A DNA stretch of 64,000 bases from Pyruvatibacter sp. Its GTDB lineage: Bacteria; Pseudomonadota; Alphaproteobacteria; CGMCC-115125. The DNA is taken from NCBI RefSeq assembly GCF_040219635.1, contig NZ_JAVJSC010000001.1, positions 154,642 to 218,641 of the forward strand. Reading direction: 5' to 3'. The notes below the pieces were generated by a model. The model saw only the letters and a program-made list of their open reading frames with translations, was not told the DNA's origin and searched no databases. Within the stretch, counting starts at the first letter, position 1, and every line of letters begins with the position of its first letter. Both the position numbers and the translations under genes were made by a program. Shown here piece by piece: positions 27,102-36,585 of the stretch.

Positions 27102-28415
27102 CTAGCGTTGGCTGCGGTCCACATACTCGCGGGGCGGGTAGCCGGTGTAGAGCTGACGCGGACGGCCAATGCGCTGGCTGGGATCCTCAATCATTTCCTT
27201 CCACTGGGCAATCCAGCCGACGGTGCGTGCAAGCGCAAACAGCACGGTGAACATGGTGGTGGGGAAGCCAAGCGCCCGCAGCGTGATGCCTGAATAAAAG
27301 TCGATATTCGGATACAGCTTCTTCTCGACAAAATACTCATCCTCAAGCGCAATGCGCTCCAGTTCCATGGCCACGTTGAGCAGCGGGTCATCCTTGATGC
27401 CCAGCGTCTGCAACACTTCGTGGCAGGTCTGCTGCATTACCTTGGCGCGCGGGTCGTAGTTTTTGTACACCCGGTGGCCAAAGCCCATGAGACGGAACGG
27501 ATCGTTCTTGTCCTTGGCCTTGGCAACATATTCAGGGATTTTGTCAACCGAGCCGATTTCCATCAGCATGTTGAGCGCTGCTTCATTGGCGCCGCCATGA
27601 CTTGGGCCCCACAGGCAGGCAATGCCCGCAGCAATACACGCAAACGGGTTGGCACCGGATGACCCGGCCAGCCGAACCGTTGATGTTGAGGCGTTCTGCT
27701 CATGGTCCGCATGAAGAATAAAGATGCGGTCCATGGCGCGCGCCAGAACCGGGTCCACCTTGTAGGTTTCCGCCGGCACCGCAAAGCACATCCGCAGGAA
27801 GTTTTCCGAGTACGACAACTCGTTGCTTGGATACACAAACGGCTGACCCATGGAATACTTGAAGGCCATGGCTGCCATAGTTGGCATCTTGGCGATCAGG
27901 CGGCGGCTGGCAATCATCCGCTGCTCCGGGTCGGTGATGTCGGTTGAGTCGTGATAGAATGCTGACAATGCACCCACAACGCCTGTCATGATGGCCATCG
28001 GGTGCGCGTCACGCCGGAAGCCGCGATACAGATAGTTGAGCTGCTCATGCACCATGGTGTGATAGGTGATGGCGCGTTCAAACTCCGTGTACTGACTCTC
28101 GGTCGGCAGGTCGCCTTCAAGCAGCAGGTAGCACGTCTCGATGAAGTCGCCTTTTTCGGCAAGCTGGTCAATCGGGTAGCCGCGATGCAGCAAAATGCCA
28201 TTCTCACCGTCAATGAACGTGATCTTGCTTTCGCAGCTCGCCGTCGAGGTAAAGCCGGGGTCATAGGTGAACCGGCCGCTCTGTCCGTAAAACTTGGAGA
28301 TATCAACGACATCCGGCCCGACCGACCCCGCATAGACCGGCAGGTCAAAATGCTCGCCGTCCAAATCCAGCTTTGCGGTGGCCTTGGGCCCACCCTTCAT
28401 TCCGTACTCATTCAT
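27102..28415 (-). CDS. gltA: Citrate synthase
   Basis: 437 residues, type I hexameric citrate synthase of the TCA cycle. The catalytic residues fit SHGGANEAAL (first His), GFGHRVYKNYDPRA (second His) and the later Asp near the C-terminus. The N-terminal beta domain typical of the long, NADH-regulated bacterial form is present (LDLDGEHFDLPVYAGSVGPDVVDI). It is convergent with lpxB and downstream of gltX on the minus strand, 140 bp away, so it probably has its own promoter. Confidence 0.97.
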   Translation of the reverse strand: MNEYGMKGGPKATAKLDLDGEHFDLPVYAGSVGPDVVDISKFYGQSGRFTYDPGFTSTASCESKITFIDGENGILLHRGYPIDQLAEKGDFIETCYLLLEGDLPTESQYTEFERAITYHTMVHEQLNYLYRGFRRDAHPMAIMTGVVGALSAFYHDSTDITDPEQRMIASRRLIAKMPTMAAMAFKYSMGQPFVYPSNELSYSENFLRMCFAVPAETYKVDPVLARAMDRIFILHADHEQNASTSTVRLAGSSGANPFACIAAGIACLWGPSHGGANEAALNMLMEIGSVDKIPEYVAKAKDKNDPFRLMGFGHRVYKNYDPRAKVMQQTCHEVLQTLGIKDDPLLNVAMELERIALEDEYFVEKKLYPNIDFYSGITLRALGFPTTMFTVLFALARTVGWIAQWKEMIEDPSQRIGRPRQLYTGYPPREYVDRSQR

Positions 28416-28555
28416 AGCCTTAAAGCCCCGTCAAAAAAATCGGCCAATCATCGCGCTGTTCCAGCGTACCGGTGATTGATCCGGGTTAGTCCAAAGCCAC
28501 GACCGCGCATGTCTTTTTGGTTTTGTGCGCCGTGCTGGTTGGGTCAGCAGCCGTA

Positions 28556-30007
28556 TCAGGCCGCCTGATCCTTGATGCGGGCAAGGCTTTCGTCCTTGCC
28601 CAGTACAGCCAGGACATCAAAGATGCCCGGCGATGTGGTGGTGCCCGTCAACGCCGCGCGCAGTGGCTGCGCGACCTTGCCGAGTTTTACGTCCTGTGCT
28701 TCCGCAAAATCGCGGATGGTTGTTTCAATGCCGTCCATGGTCCAGGCAGGCAGGCTTTCAAGAGCCGGCACGATGCCCGTCAGAATACCGCGCGCCTGAT
28801 CGTCCAAAAGCTTGGCTGCTTTCTCATCAATCGGCAATGGCCGCTGTTCAATCAGGAACCGCGCCCCTTCCGCCAGATCATCCAGCGTCTTCGCGCGCTC
28901 CTTGAGGCCGGGCATTGCCTGTACCAAAGCATCGCGGGTGGCATCACTTACGGTCCAGCCCTTGACCTGGGTCATCATGCGCAGGGTCTCGTCTGCCAGC
29001 CGCGTATCGTCCGCCTCGCGCACATATGTGCCGTTGAGGTTGGCCAGCTTTGCAAAGTCAAACCGCGCCGGCGACTTGCCGATTTGTTCAAGCCCAAACC
29101 ACTCGATTGCCTGGTCAGTCGAAAAAATCTCGTCGTCGCCATGGCTCCAGCCCAGCCGCGCGAGATAGTTGCGCATGGCTTCGGGCAAATAGCCCATGTC
29201 GCGGTAGGCCTCAGCCCCCAGCGCCCCGTGGCGCTTTGAAAGTTTGGCACCGTCCGGCCCGTGGATCATCGGCACATGGGCGTATTCAGGCACATCCCAC
29301 CCCATCGCCGTGATGAGGTTGATCTGCCGCGCGGCATTGGTCAGGTGATCGTCGCCGCGAATGACATGGGTGATGTCCATGTCATGGTCATCCACCACGA
29401 CCGACAGCATGTAGGTGGGCGATCCATCCGAGCGCAGCAAAATGAAATCATCCATCACCGCATTGGGAATGGTCACATCGCCCTGAACGTGATCGTGAAT
29501 GGTGGTCTCGCCATCAAGCGGCATTTTAAGCCGGATGACCGGGGGCACACCTGCCGGCGCCTCAGCCGGGTCGCGGTCGCGCCAGCGCCCGTCATAGCCC
29601 TGAGGTTTGCCACTGGCCTTTGCGTCTTCGCGCATCTGCGCCAGGTCTTCGGGCGACGCATAACACTTGTAGGCCTTGCCCTTCGCCACCAGCTCGTTGG
29701 CCACCTCGGCATGGCGGTCGCGGCGGGCATACTGGAAGGTGGGCTCTTCGTCCCAGTCCAGTCCCAGCCAGCGAAGGCCGTCAAATATCGCTTCCACCGC
29801 GCCCTGTGTTGAGCGCGTGCGGTCAGTGTCCTCGATGCGCAGCAAAAAATCGCCACCGCAATGGCGCGCATACAGCCAGTTGAACAGCGCCGTGCGCGCC
29901 CCGCCAATATGCAGGAAGCCCGTGGGCGAGGGTGCAAAGCGCGTGCGCACTTTTCCCTTGCCATTGGTCACAGGCGTCTTTGCATCAGCGGGGGGGCTGG
30001 CAGTCAT
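28556..30007 (-). CDS. gltX: Glutamyl-tRNA synthetase
   Basis: 483 residues, class I synthetase. The HIGH-type motif is HIGGAR at about 33-38 after RFAPSPTGFL, and the KMSKS-type motif is KLSKRHG. It charges tRNA-Glu (and in many alphaproteobacteria also tRNA-Gln, amidated later). The start is ATG 30007 behind GAAGG; a TTG two codons upstream is less likely. It is divergent from comEC across 240 bp in which I see no gene or clear regulatory site. Confidence 0.96.
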   Translation of the reverse strand: MTASPPADAKTPVTNGKGKVRTRFAPSPTGFLHIGGARTALFNWLYARHCGGDFLLRIEDTDRTRSTQGAVEAIFDGLRWLGLDWDEEPTFQYARRDRHAEVANELVAKGKAYKCYASPEDLAQMREDAKASGKPQGYDGRWRDRDPAEAPAGVPPVIRLKMPLDGETTIHDHVQGDVTIPNAVMDDFILLRSDGSPTYMLSVVVDDHDMDITHVIRGDDHLTNAARQINLITAMGWDVPEYAHVPMIHGPDGAKLSKRHGALGAEAYRDMGYLPEAMRNYLARLGWSHGDDEIFSTDQAIEWFGLEQIGKSPARFDFAKLANLNGTYVREADDTRLADETLRMMTQVKGWTVSDATRDALVQAMPGLKERAKTLDDLAEGARFLIEQRPLPIDEKAAKLLDDQARGILTGIVPALESLPAWTMDGIETTIRDFAEAQDVKLGKVAQPLRAALTGTTTSPGIFDVLAVLGKDESLARIKDQAA

Positions 30008-30248
30008 CAACAAACCTTCGTTTCATCTCGCAGCTTGGTCGCTTGGGGCCATGGCCCTGCACCTGATACCCTGCCCATAATCCTGGCCGGGACCGCATCC
30101 GCGCGTTGGGGTGAGGCGGTGGAACGATGCCGGAAACACCAGCATTTATGCCCCAAAGCCGCGACGGTTTTAGCATATTGCGCCCGCCCGCGATACGCTG
30201 CGCTGCACCCAAAATGAAATCCCTGCAAACCACCGGATCACGCGGATT

Positions 30249-32483
30249 TTGCCGCCGGTTTGGGGCACTATAAGCCCGCCTCTTCATTCACGCGCCGCCC
30301 TGTCGGAGCCGGAAATAAACGTAAATACAAACAGTTACGGTGCTGAACCGGCCGCACGTGGGGTGGGCCGCCGTGTCGCCGCGCAGCTCTGGCATCTGGG
30401 CGGGCCGGTTCTGGCCCGCCAGCAGGACCAGGTGAGCCTGTGGCTGCCGGTGCTGTTTGGCGCTGGAATAGCGTTTTATTTCGCCCGCCCCGTCGAGCCT
30501 GACGGCACCGCTGCCGCTGTCGTTGCGGCCATCTGTCTCGCGGGTGCGGTGTTGTTCCGGTCGCGGTTTGCAGTGTTCGCACCGCTGCTGGCCATCGCCG
30601 CCATGTGTGCGGGGTTTGCGGTGGCCGATGCGCGCACCACCGCCGTGATGGCACCGATACTGGAGCGCGAGCTGCGCGCGGTGACGGTGGAGGGCACGCT
30701 GATGTCCAAAACCGCGCGGGCTCAAGGCGGCGTGCGCATTGTTGTGCAGCCCATACGTGTACAGCGGCTCGACGCGGCTGACGTGCCTGCACGCCTGCGC
30801 ATCAATGTGCGCACACCGATGGATGATGTACGGCCCGGCGACATCATTTCGGTTCGCGCCGGGTTGATGCCCCCACCAGGCCCCGCAGCGCCGGGTGCCT
30901 TTGACTTTGGACGCCAGGCGTTTTTCCGGCAGATCGGCGGCGTCGGCTATGCCGTGGGACCGCTGACGCTGGTTGCCCAGGCGCGCGACGACTGGCGCAC
31001 GCGGCTGGCTTTTTCAGTCGCGCGCCTGCGCGCTGATCTGACAGCGCGTATTCTAGACGCGCTACCTGCTCCCCAGGGCGCGGTGGCCGCCGCGCTGATG
31101 ACCGGCGACAGGGGCGGCATTCCCGAAGATGTATTGAGCAATCTGCGTGATGCGGGTCTGGCGCATCTGCTGGCGATCTCCGGTCTGCATATGGCGTTGT
31201 TTGCAGGCGCCCTGTTCTGGCTGGTGCGCGCGCTGCTGGCGCTGTCGCCGTGGCTGGTGCTCAACGCGCCGATCAAAAAATGGGCCGCTGCATTGGCACT
31301 GCTGGGTGCCTTTGGCTATCTGCTGGTGTCCGGCGGATCGGTGGCGACCCAGCGCGCCTTCGTGATGTTTACGCTGATTTTCGCCGCCGTGATTCTGGAC
31401 CGTCCCGCCATCACCATGCGCAATGTGGCATTGGCCGCATTCATTGTGCTGGCGTTGACACCTGAGAGCGTGATGGAGGCCAGCTTCCAGATGTCGTTTG
31501 CCGCAGCAACGGCGCTGGTGGCATTTTATGAAGCCGCGCGTCCGTGGCTGGCGCGCTGGAACGCGCAGCTTGCTGAACGCGGAATGGCAGCGCGTGCCAT
31601 GCTTTATCTGGTGGGCATCGGGCTGACATCCATTGTGGCTTCGCTCGCAACCGCGCCCTTTGCGGCCTACCACTTCAACCGGGTGGTGGATTTCGGGCTG
31701 GTCGCCAACCTCGCCGCGATGCCGGTGGTGGCATTCGCCGTCATGCCCGCAGCGCTCGCCGCCTTCATCGCCATGCCGGTGGGGCTTGAGGCGGTGCCCC
31801 TGTGGGTGGCGGGGCAGGGCATTGCGTCTATCCTGTGGGTGGCGGACGCAGTCGCTTCGTGGCCCGGTGCCATCACCGCCATTCCCTCCATGCCGCCTGC
31901 AGCTTTGGTGGCGCTGGTGCTGGGCGGCCTATGGCTGGCGTTATGGCGTGGCCATCTGCGGTGGGCGGGCATGGTGGGGCTGGTTGCAGGCGTTGTACTT
32001 GCCGCAATGACACCGCGCCCGGTCATGCTGATCGAACGGGAGGCGGGGCTGGTGGCTGTGCGCGACGCCGCCGGGCTGCTGGCCATGAGTTCGGGCCGCA
32101 AAGCCACATTCAGCGCTGACGTCTGGTTGCGCCGCGACGCCGACCTGCGCACTCAAAAACAGGCGTATACGGATTATTTTTCATGTGATAGCGGGGGCTG
32201 TGTTGCCGCTCACGCTGTGCTGGGCACCATTTCCACCCCGCGCACCTGGCGGGCATTGGTGGAAGACTGTGCGCAGGCCGATCTGGTGATAACCGACATG
32301 TATGCGCCGCGTGGCTGCACCGCACCGCGTATTGTTGATCGCGGGATGCTGGATGCCCGTGGCGCCCACGCCATTTTTGTTGATGAGACGGCGGATGGGT
32401 TGTCCGCACGGACCCGTCTGGTCTCGGCGTGCGATGTCACCGGCGACCGCCCGTGGACGCAATGTCGTGCGAAACGTCGATAG
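30249..32483 (+). CDS. comEC: ComEC/Rec2 family DNA-uptake channel
   Basis: Up to 744 residues, polytopic membrane protein. The N-terminal part holds a small OB-like soluble region between helices (VEGTLMSKTARAQGG...). The competence domain is clear (LMTGDRGGIPEDVLSNLRDAGLAHLLAISGLHMALF). The C-terminus ends in a shortened soluble region with no HxHxDH motif, so the metallo-beta-lactamase-like domain found in Bacillus ComEC is lacking. The start is uncertain: TTG 30249 has no ribosome-binding site and a TATAAG lies inside at 30269-30274, so GTG 30363 (706 residues) may be correct. Confidence 0.88.
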   Translation: MPPVWGTISPPLHSRAALSEPEINVNTNSYGAEPAARGVGRRVAAQLWHLGGPVLARQQDQVSLWLPVLFGAGIAFYFARPVEPDGTAAAVVAAICLAGAVLFRSRFAVFAPLLAIAAMCAGFAVADARTTAVMAPILERELRAVTVEGTLMSKTARAQGGVRIVVQPIRVQRLDAADVPARLRINVRTPMDDVRPGDIISVRAGLMPPPGPAAPGAFDFGRQAFFRQIGGVGYAVGPLTLVAQARDDWRTRLAFSVARLRADLTARILDALPAPQGAVAAALMTGDRGGIPEDVLSNLRDAGLAHLLAISGLHMALFAGALFWLVRALLALSPWLVLNAPIKKWAAALALLGAFGYLLVSGGSVATQRAFVMFTLIFAAVILDRPAITMRNVALAAFIVLALTPESVMEASFQMSFAAATALVAFYEAARPWLARWNAQLAERGMAARAMLYLVGIGLTSIVASLATAPFAAYHFNRVVDFGLVANLAAMPVVAFAVMPAALAAFIAMPVGLEAVPLWVAGQGIASILWVADAVASWPGAITAIPSMPPAALVALVLGGLWLALWRGHLRWAGMVGLVAGVVLAAMTPRPVMLIEREAGLVAVRDAAGLLAMSSGRKATFSADVWLRRDADLRTQKQAYTDYFSCDSGGCVAAHAVLGTISTPRTWRALVEDCAQADLVITDMYAPRGCTAPRIVDRGMLDARGAHAIFVDETADGLSARTRLVSACDVTGDRPWTQCRAKRR

Positions 32484-32567
32484 TGCAGTTGCGCCACAAT
32501 GCGGCCTGAAACCGCCCCGAAGATAACGCTTCAATGATGTGCGCAGCCAAAAAGGAGATGCACCGCC

Positions 32568-32762
32568 ATGACGATGCTCAACCCGTTCGCCCGCCGGACA
32601 CAGGCGCCTGTGCACCCCGCTACCGGCGACCCTGCAAAAGACATGACGCAGGTGCTGCTGCGCATTGAGGCTCAGCTTGTGGAGTTGAACGACCGTAGTC
32701 GCGCTCTGGAAAAACTCGAGCGCCGCCTGCTCGGCATCGAGACGGCGATTAAGCACATTTAG
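32568..32762 (+). CDS. 64-residue coiled-coil protein of unknown function
   Basis: MTMLNPFARRTQ... with a very good ribosome-binding site (AAAAAGGAG, 32549-32557, about 10 bases before the ATG). The second half (residues about 27-64) is a charged amphipathic helix (VLLRIEAQLVELNDRSRALEKLERRLLGIE), likely a short coiled coil. There is no signal peptide or membrane helix. It lies between comEC and the convergent lexA. I do not recognise the family. Independent expression seems likely from the 84-bp gap after comEC. Confidence 0.7.
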   Translation: MTMLNPFARRTQAPVHPATGDPAKDMTQVLLRIEAQLVELNDRSRALEKLERRLLGIETAIKHI

Positions 32763-32797
32763 CAAGGCTGCCCAAAAAGGTTGCCCAAAAAGGCGGC

Positions 32798-33523
32798 TTA
32801 GTAGCGCCGCATCAGGCCCACGAGTTTGCCCTGCACTTTTACGCGGTCAGACGGGAAGATGCGGGTTTCGTAGGCCGGGTTGGCAGCCTCAAGAGCGATG
32901 GTGTCGCCTTTTTTGCGCAGCCGCTTGAGGGTGGCTTCCTGCTGGTCGATCAGGGCCACCACAATGTCGCCGGAGGACGCCGTATCGGCGCGCTGAATGA
33001 CCACTATGTCGCCATCATGAATGCCCGCATCCACCATCGAGTCGCCCTTGACCTCCAAAGCGTAGTGCTCACCGGAGCCAAGCAGGCTCGACGGTACGCC
33101 CACATGATTGGTGTCGTCCTGCAGCGCTTCAATGGGCGTACCCGCTGCAATCCGGCCGACAAGCGGCAATGACAGTGCGTCACCCCCCTGGGGCACCGAC
33201 AGGTGATTGTCCGGCATGGGGGCCGCGTCAGACAGGCTGCCCTGAATAACGCTGGGCGAAAACCCGCGCCGTATCGGCGCTGCTGTAGGCGGTGTCTGAG
33301 GGGCTGCTGAATCCGGCAGCTTGATGACTTCAAGCGCGCGGGCGCGATGGGCCATGCGGCGGATAAAACCGCGCTCCTCAAGGGCTGTAATCAACCGATG
33401 GATGCCGGACTTGGAGCGCAGATCCAAAGCCTCCTTCATTTCATCAAACGAGGGCGACACCCCCGTGGCGCGAATACGCTCATGGATGAACATCAAAAGC
33501 TCGTGTTGCTTGCGCGTCAGCAT
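32798..33523 (-). CDS. lexA: SOS repressor LexA
   Basis: 241 residues. The winged helix-turn-helix spans about 1-65. The self-cleavage site is Ala127-Gly128, and the Ser/Lys dyad is S162 (KGDSMVD) and K200 (EATLKRL). It represses SOS genes until RecA filaments trigger cleavage. The linker (about 70-118) is longer than in E. coli, as usual in alphaproteobacteria. A perfect GTTC-N7-GTTC site lies 161 bp upstream, so it probably represses itself, and another controls the microprotein at 5652. Confidence 0.97.
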   Translation of the reverse strand: MLTRKQHELLMFIHERIRATGVSPSFDEMKEALDLRSKSGIHRLITALEERGFIRRMAHRARALEVIKLPDSAAPQTPPTAAPIRRGFSPSVIQGSLSDAAPMPDNHLSVPQGGDALSLPLVGRIAAGTPIEALQDDTNHVGVPSSLLGSGEHYALEVKGDSMVDAGIHDGDIVVIQRADTASSGDIVVALIDQQEATLKRLRKKGDTIALEAANPAYETRIFPSDRVKVQGKLVGLMRRY

Positions 33524-33683
33524 GCCTCAACCCTCCGCTTGCCCTGTTGCCGTCACTGCTCAAAGGCAGCGTCGTTCAACAGGTCACATTCTGTGTACGC
33601 CCTAATTGCCCGCATGCAAGTAAGGCATGTTGCGTGTTCGTTCTGCGAACAAGCGCAGGAACAAAACCGAAACTGATTTGAAT

Positions 33684-33698
33684 GTTCTAGTTTGGTTC
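33684..33698 (-). promoter_or_regulatory. LexA box upstream of lexA
   Basis: GTTCTAGTTTGGTTC is a perfect GTTC-N7-GTTC. It lies in the 228-bp gap between the moaC stop and the lexA start, so it most simply autoregulates lexA. The distance to the ATG (161 bp) implies a long leader. In that leader TGTTCG/CGAACA (33635-33651) forms a small hairpin. Confidence 0.85.
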
Positions 33699-33751
33699 TC
33701 AAATTGCGTCAAGCGTAAAAATTGGCAGGCCTGCCGCTCGAAACGGCCAAT

Positions 33752-34234
33752 TTACGTGGCTGAATAGTCGCCAGATTTGCCGCCGCGCTTGGTCAGCACA
33801 CGGATATTGCTGATGACCATGGTCTTATCCATCGCCTTGAGCATGTCGTAGAGCGTCAGGCAGGCAACGCTGGTGGCAGTAAGCGCTTCCATCTCCACGC
33901 CGGTTTGCGCCGTGGTGCGCACATGCGCGGTGACAGCAACGCTGCTGGTCGCAGCATCGGGCTCAAACTCGATGGCGACTTTGGCAATCGGCAGCGGGTG
34001 ACACAGGGGGATAAGGTCGCTGGTGCGCTTGGCGGCCATGATGCCGGCAATGCGGGCGGCAGCAATCACGTCGCCCTTGGGGGCGGTGCCGTCCACCAGC
34101 GAGGCGAAGGCCTGCGCCGACATGGTGATGCGCCCCTCAGCGGTGGCATCGCGTGTGGTGACGGCTTTGTCAGACACATCCACCATGGCGGCGTTGCCCC
34201 TGGCATCCAGATGGGTGAGGCCGTCTTTGGTCAT
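33752..34234 (-). CDS. moaC: Cyclic pyranopterin monophosphate synthase MoaC
   Basis: 160 residues; second enzyme of the first step in molybdopterin biosynthesis, which serves enzymes such as the oxidoreductase at 9321. Signatures are AAKRTSDLIPLCHPLPI, VEMEALTATSVACLTLYDMLKA and the final TKRGGKSGDY. ATG 34234 is preceded by GGGAGA and overlaps the upstream gene's stop (ATGA). In related genomes moeA usually follows moaC before lexA; here it is absent. Confidence 0.96.
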   Translation of the reverse strand: MTKDGLTHLDARGNAAMVDVSDKAVTTRDATAEGRITMSAQAFASLVDGTAPKGDVIAAARIAGIMAAKRTSDLIPLCHPLPIAKVAIEFEPDAATSSVAVTAHVRTTAQTGVEMEALTATSVACLTLYDMLKAMDKTMVISNIRVLTKRGGKSGDYSAT

Positions 34235-34776
34235 ACTATCTCCCGCCGCATGATACACCTGTGGGTCAGGCCAATATCGTGCTCATGGTTCCTGACCAGA
34301 TGCAAAGCGGGCGACAGGTCATCATTGGTCAGGGCAAGGAAACCAACACGCTCATAAAACGGTGCGTTCCACGCAACATCGGTGAACGTGGAAAGCGTCA
34401 CAGCGCCAAGACTGCGTGCCTTGGCTTCCGCGCACACGGTGTCAATCAACGCCCGCCCAAGGCGCTTGCCGCCATGTTCCGGCACAACGGCCAGCTCATA
34501 GAGATGCAGCGCACCATCGAGCACACCACAGGTAGCAAAGCCCACCGGCGTATCATCGGCGTCCACAACCACGAAGCACAGGTGCTGTTTTATGTGCGCA
34601 CGAAAGAGCTGCGGTGAGCCGGCATCGTGTTCGTTGACTTCGGGGTGAACGGACTCAAGGAACATCACCCCCGCGCGGTCTTCAATGTCCGGCAGCAAGG
34701 ATGCTTCGTCCAGACGGGCCTGCCGAATGGCATACCCTCCGGCAAGCGACGTTCGGTGACTGTCTGCACCTGCCAT
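34231..34776 (-). CDS. GNAT-family N-acetyltransferase
   Basis: About 181 residues. The GNAT fold is indicated by LYELAVVPEHGGKRLGRALIDTVCAEAKARSLGAVTLSTF, where VVPEHGGKRLGRAL is the acetyl-CoA-binding motif A and WNAPFYERVGF is motif B. The acetyl acceptor is unknown. I chose ATG 34776, 5 bp after the trpC stop, over an upstream ATG at 34818 that would overlap trpC. It is translationally coupled to moaC by ATGA. Its place inside a trp-moa operon may be incidental. Confidence 0.85.
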   Translation of the reverse strand: MAGADSHRTSLAGGYAIRQARLDEASLLPDIEDRAGVMFLESVHPEVNEHDAGSPQLFRAHIKQHLCFVVVDADDTPVGFATCGVLDGALHLYELAVVPEHGGKRLGRALIDTVCAEAKARSLGAVTLSTFTDVAWNAPFYERVGFLALTNDDLSPALHLVRNHEHDIGLTHRCIMRREIV

Positions 34777-34780
34777 CGGA

Positions 34781-35566
34781 TTATCCGTTGAGCAGGGTGC
34801 GGGTGGCTGCCGCGACATCCGCCTGCCGCATCAGGCTTTCGCCCACCAGATATGTGCGCACGCCGCAGCGCGCGAGACGTTCAATATCGGCATGGGTGCC
34901 GATGCCGCTTTCACCGATCACCAGCCTGTCGTCCGGCACCATGGGTGCCAGTGTTTCAGTGGTCGTGAGCGTGGTTTCAAACGTCCGCAGGTTGCGGTTG
35001 TTGATGCCGATGAGTTTGCAGTCGAGCTTGAGGGCGCGGGTCATCTCCTCGGCGTCGTGCACTTCCACCAGCGCATCCATGCCAAAGTCGCGGGCAGCAG
35101 CGGCAAGGTCGGCGGCTTCTGCATCCGTTGTTGAGGCCATGATGATGAGAATGGCATCAGCCCCCATCGCGCGGGCTTCCGCCACCTGGTACGGCTCGAA
35201 CATAAAGTCCTTGCGCAGCACCGGCAGCGAACACGCCGCGCGTGCCGCCCGGAGATAGTCCGGTCGCCCCTGAAAGGAAGGGGCGTCAGTGAGCACGGAA
35301 AGGCAGGCAGCTCCCCCCTGCTCGTAGGCAGATGCGTGCGAGGGCGGGTCAAAGTCAGCCCGTATCAGCCCCTTGGACGGGCTGGCCTTCTTGATTTCCG
35401 CAATCAGTCCGTAGCCGGATGAAGATGCCGCTTCCAGCGCCTGTGCAAACGGCCGCACCGCCAGTGCGTCGGCCGCCTGGCGCTCAATTTCATGCGGTGG
35501 CACGGCCTGTTTGGCGGCGGCAATCTCCTCGCGCTTATAGGCTGCAATTTTTCCCAGAATATCCAT
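34781..35566 (-). CDS. trpC: Indole-3-glycerol phosphate synthase
   Basis: 261-residue TIM barrel; converts CdRP to indole-3-glycerol phosphate in tryptophan synthesis. Conserved segments are EIKKASPSKG, SVLTDAPSFQG, VLRKDFM, INNRNLRTFE and GESGI. It follows trpD after 2 bp. It is a stand-alone enzyme without a fused TrpF domain. Confidence 0.97.
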   Translation of the reverse strand: MDILGKIAAYKREEIAAAKQAVPPHEIERQAADALAVRPFAQALEAASSSGYGLIAEIKKASPSKGLIRADFDPPSHASAYEQGGAACLSVLTDAPSFQGRPDYLRAARAACSLPVLRKDFMFEPYQVAEARAMGADAILIIMASTTDAEAADLAAAARDFGMDALVEVHDAEEMTRALKLDCKLIGINNRNLRTFETTLTTTETLAPMVPDDRLVIGESGIGTHADIERLARCGVRTYLVGESLMRQADVAAATRTLLNG

Positions 35567-35568
35567 GC

Positions 35569-36585
35569 TCAGGCCTGATTGCTGGCGGCAACAAGCGCCT
35601 CAAGCGCAGCTTTGGCGCTGCCACTGTCGATGGCGGTTGCGGCCAGCTTTGCGCCTGCCTGCAACGTGTCGGCATGGCCGGCAACTTTCAGGGCAGCAGC
35701 AGCATTGAGCACCACAATATCGCGGTATGCCCCGGCCTTGCCGTCCAGCAGCGCGCGCAGCGCATCCGCGTTTTCCTGCTCGTCGCCGCCTACAAGCGCT
35801 TGCGGGTCCGCGCGCTCAAGGCCCACGTCTTCCGGTGTTACATCGTAGTTGCGCACAACCCCGTCACTGAGTTCACTCACATGGCTGGGGCCGGTGGTGG
35901 TCAACTCGTCCAGCCCGTCCGAGCCATGCACAATCATCGCGTGGGTGGCACCGAGATTTTGCAGCACATGCGCCAGCGGCTCACACCACTCGCGCGCAAA
36001 CACACCCACAAGCTGGCGTTTGGTACCGGCGGGGTTGGACAGCGGACCAAGCAGATTGAAAATCGTCCGTGTACCCAGTTCACCGCGCACCGGGCCCACA
36101 TGCTTCATGGCGGCGTGATGTTGCGGGGCAAACATGAAGCCCAGCCCTGCCGTCTCAATGCAGCGGGCAATCTGGTCAGGCGTCAGTTCCAGCTTCACGC
36201 CCAGCGCGCGCAGCACGTCGGCTGAGCCTGACTTTGACGTCAGGGCCTTGTTGCCATGCTTGGCAACTTTCACGCCCGCGCCTGCTGCCACAAACGCCAC
36301 CGCCGTTGAAATATTGTAGGTGCCCGACGCGTCGCCGCCGGTGCCGCAGGTATCAATGGCATCCGCAGGGGCGGGCACCCGCAATGCCATCTCGCGCATC
36401 ACGCCCGCAGCGCCGGTGATCTCGTCCACGGTTTCACCGCGCACGCGAAGTGCCATCAGGAACGCGCCAATCTGCGCAGGCGATGCCTCGCCGGACATGA
36501 TGAACTCGAAGGCAGCTTTGGCGTGCGCCGCGTCCAGTGCATTGCCTGCGCCAACATGGATCAGAATGGATTTGAAGTCGCTCAT
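35569..36585 (-). CDS. trpD: Anthranilate phosphoribosyltransferase
   Basis: 338 residues; transfers phosphoribose from PRPP to anthranilate. DTCGTGGDASGTYN is the PRPP-binding loop, followed by VAKHGNKALTSKSGSADVLRALG and the TRTIFNLLGPLSNPA region. It overlaps trpG by 4 bp (ATGA) and precedes trpC. Confidence 0.97.
   Translation of the reverse strand: MSDFKSILIHVGAGNALDAAHAKAAFEFIMSGEASPAQIGAFLMALRVRGETVDEITGAAGVMREMALRVPAPADAIDTCGTGGDASGTYNISTAVAFVAAGAGVKVAKHGNKALTSKSGSADVLRALGVKLELTPDQIARCIETAGLGFMFAPQHHAAMKHVGPVRGELGTRTIFNLLGPLSNPAGTKRQLVGVFAREWCEPLAHVLQNLGATHAMIVHGSDGLDELTTTGPSHVSELSDGVVRNYDVTPEDVGLERADPQALVGGDEQENADALRALLDGKAGAYRDIVVLNAAAALKVAGHADTLQAGAKLAATAIDSGSAKAALEALVAASNQA

Noticed and set aside
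33647..33662. Second possible LexA box (GAAC...GAAC) before lexA
   Set aside because: The half-sites are 8 bases apart, not 7, so it does not fit the direct-repeat rule.
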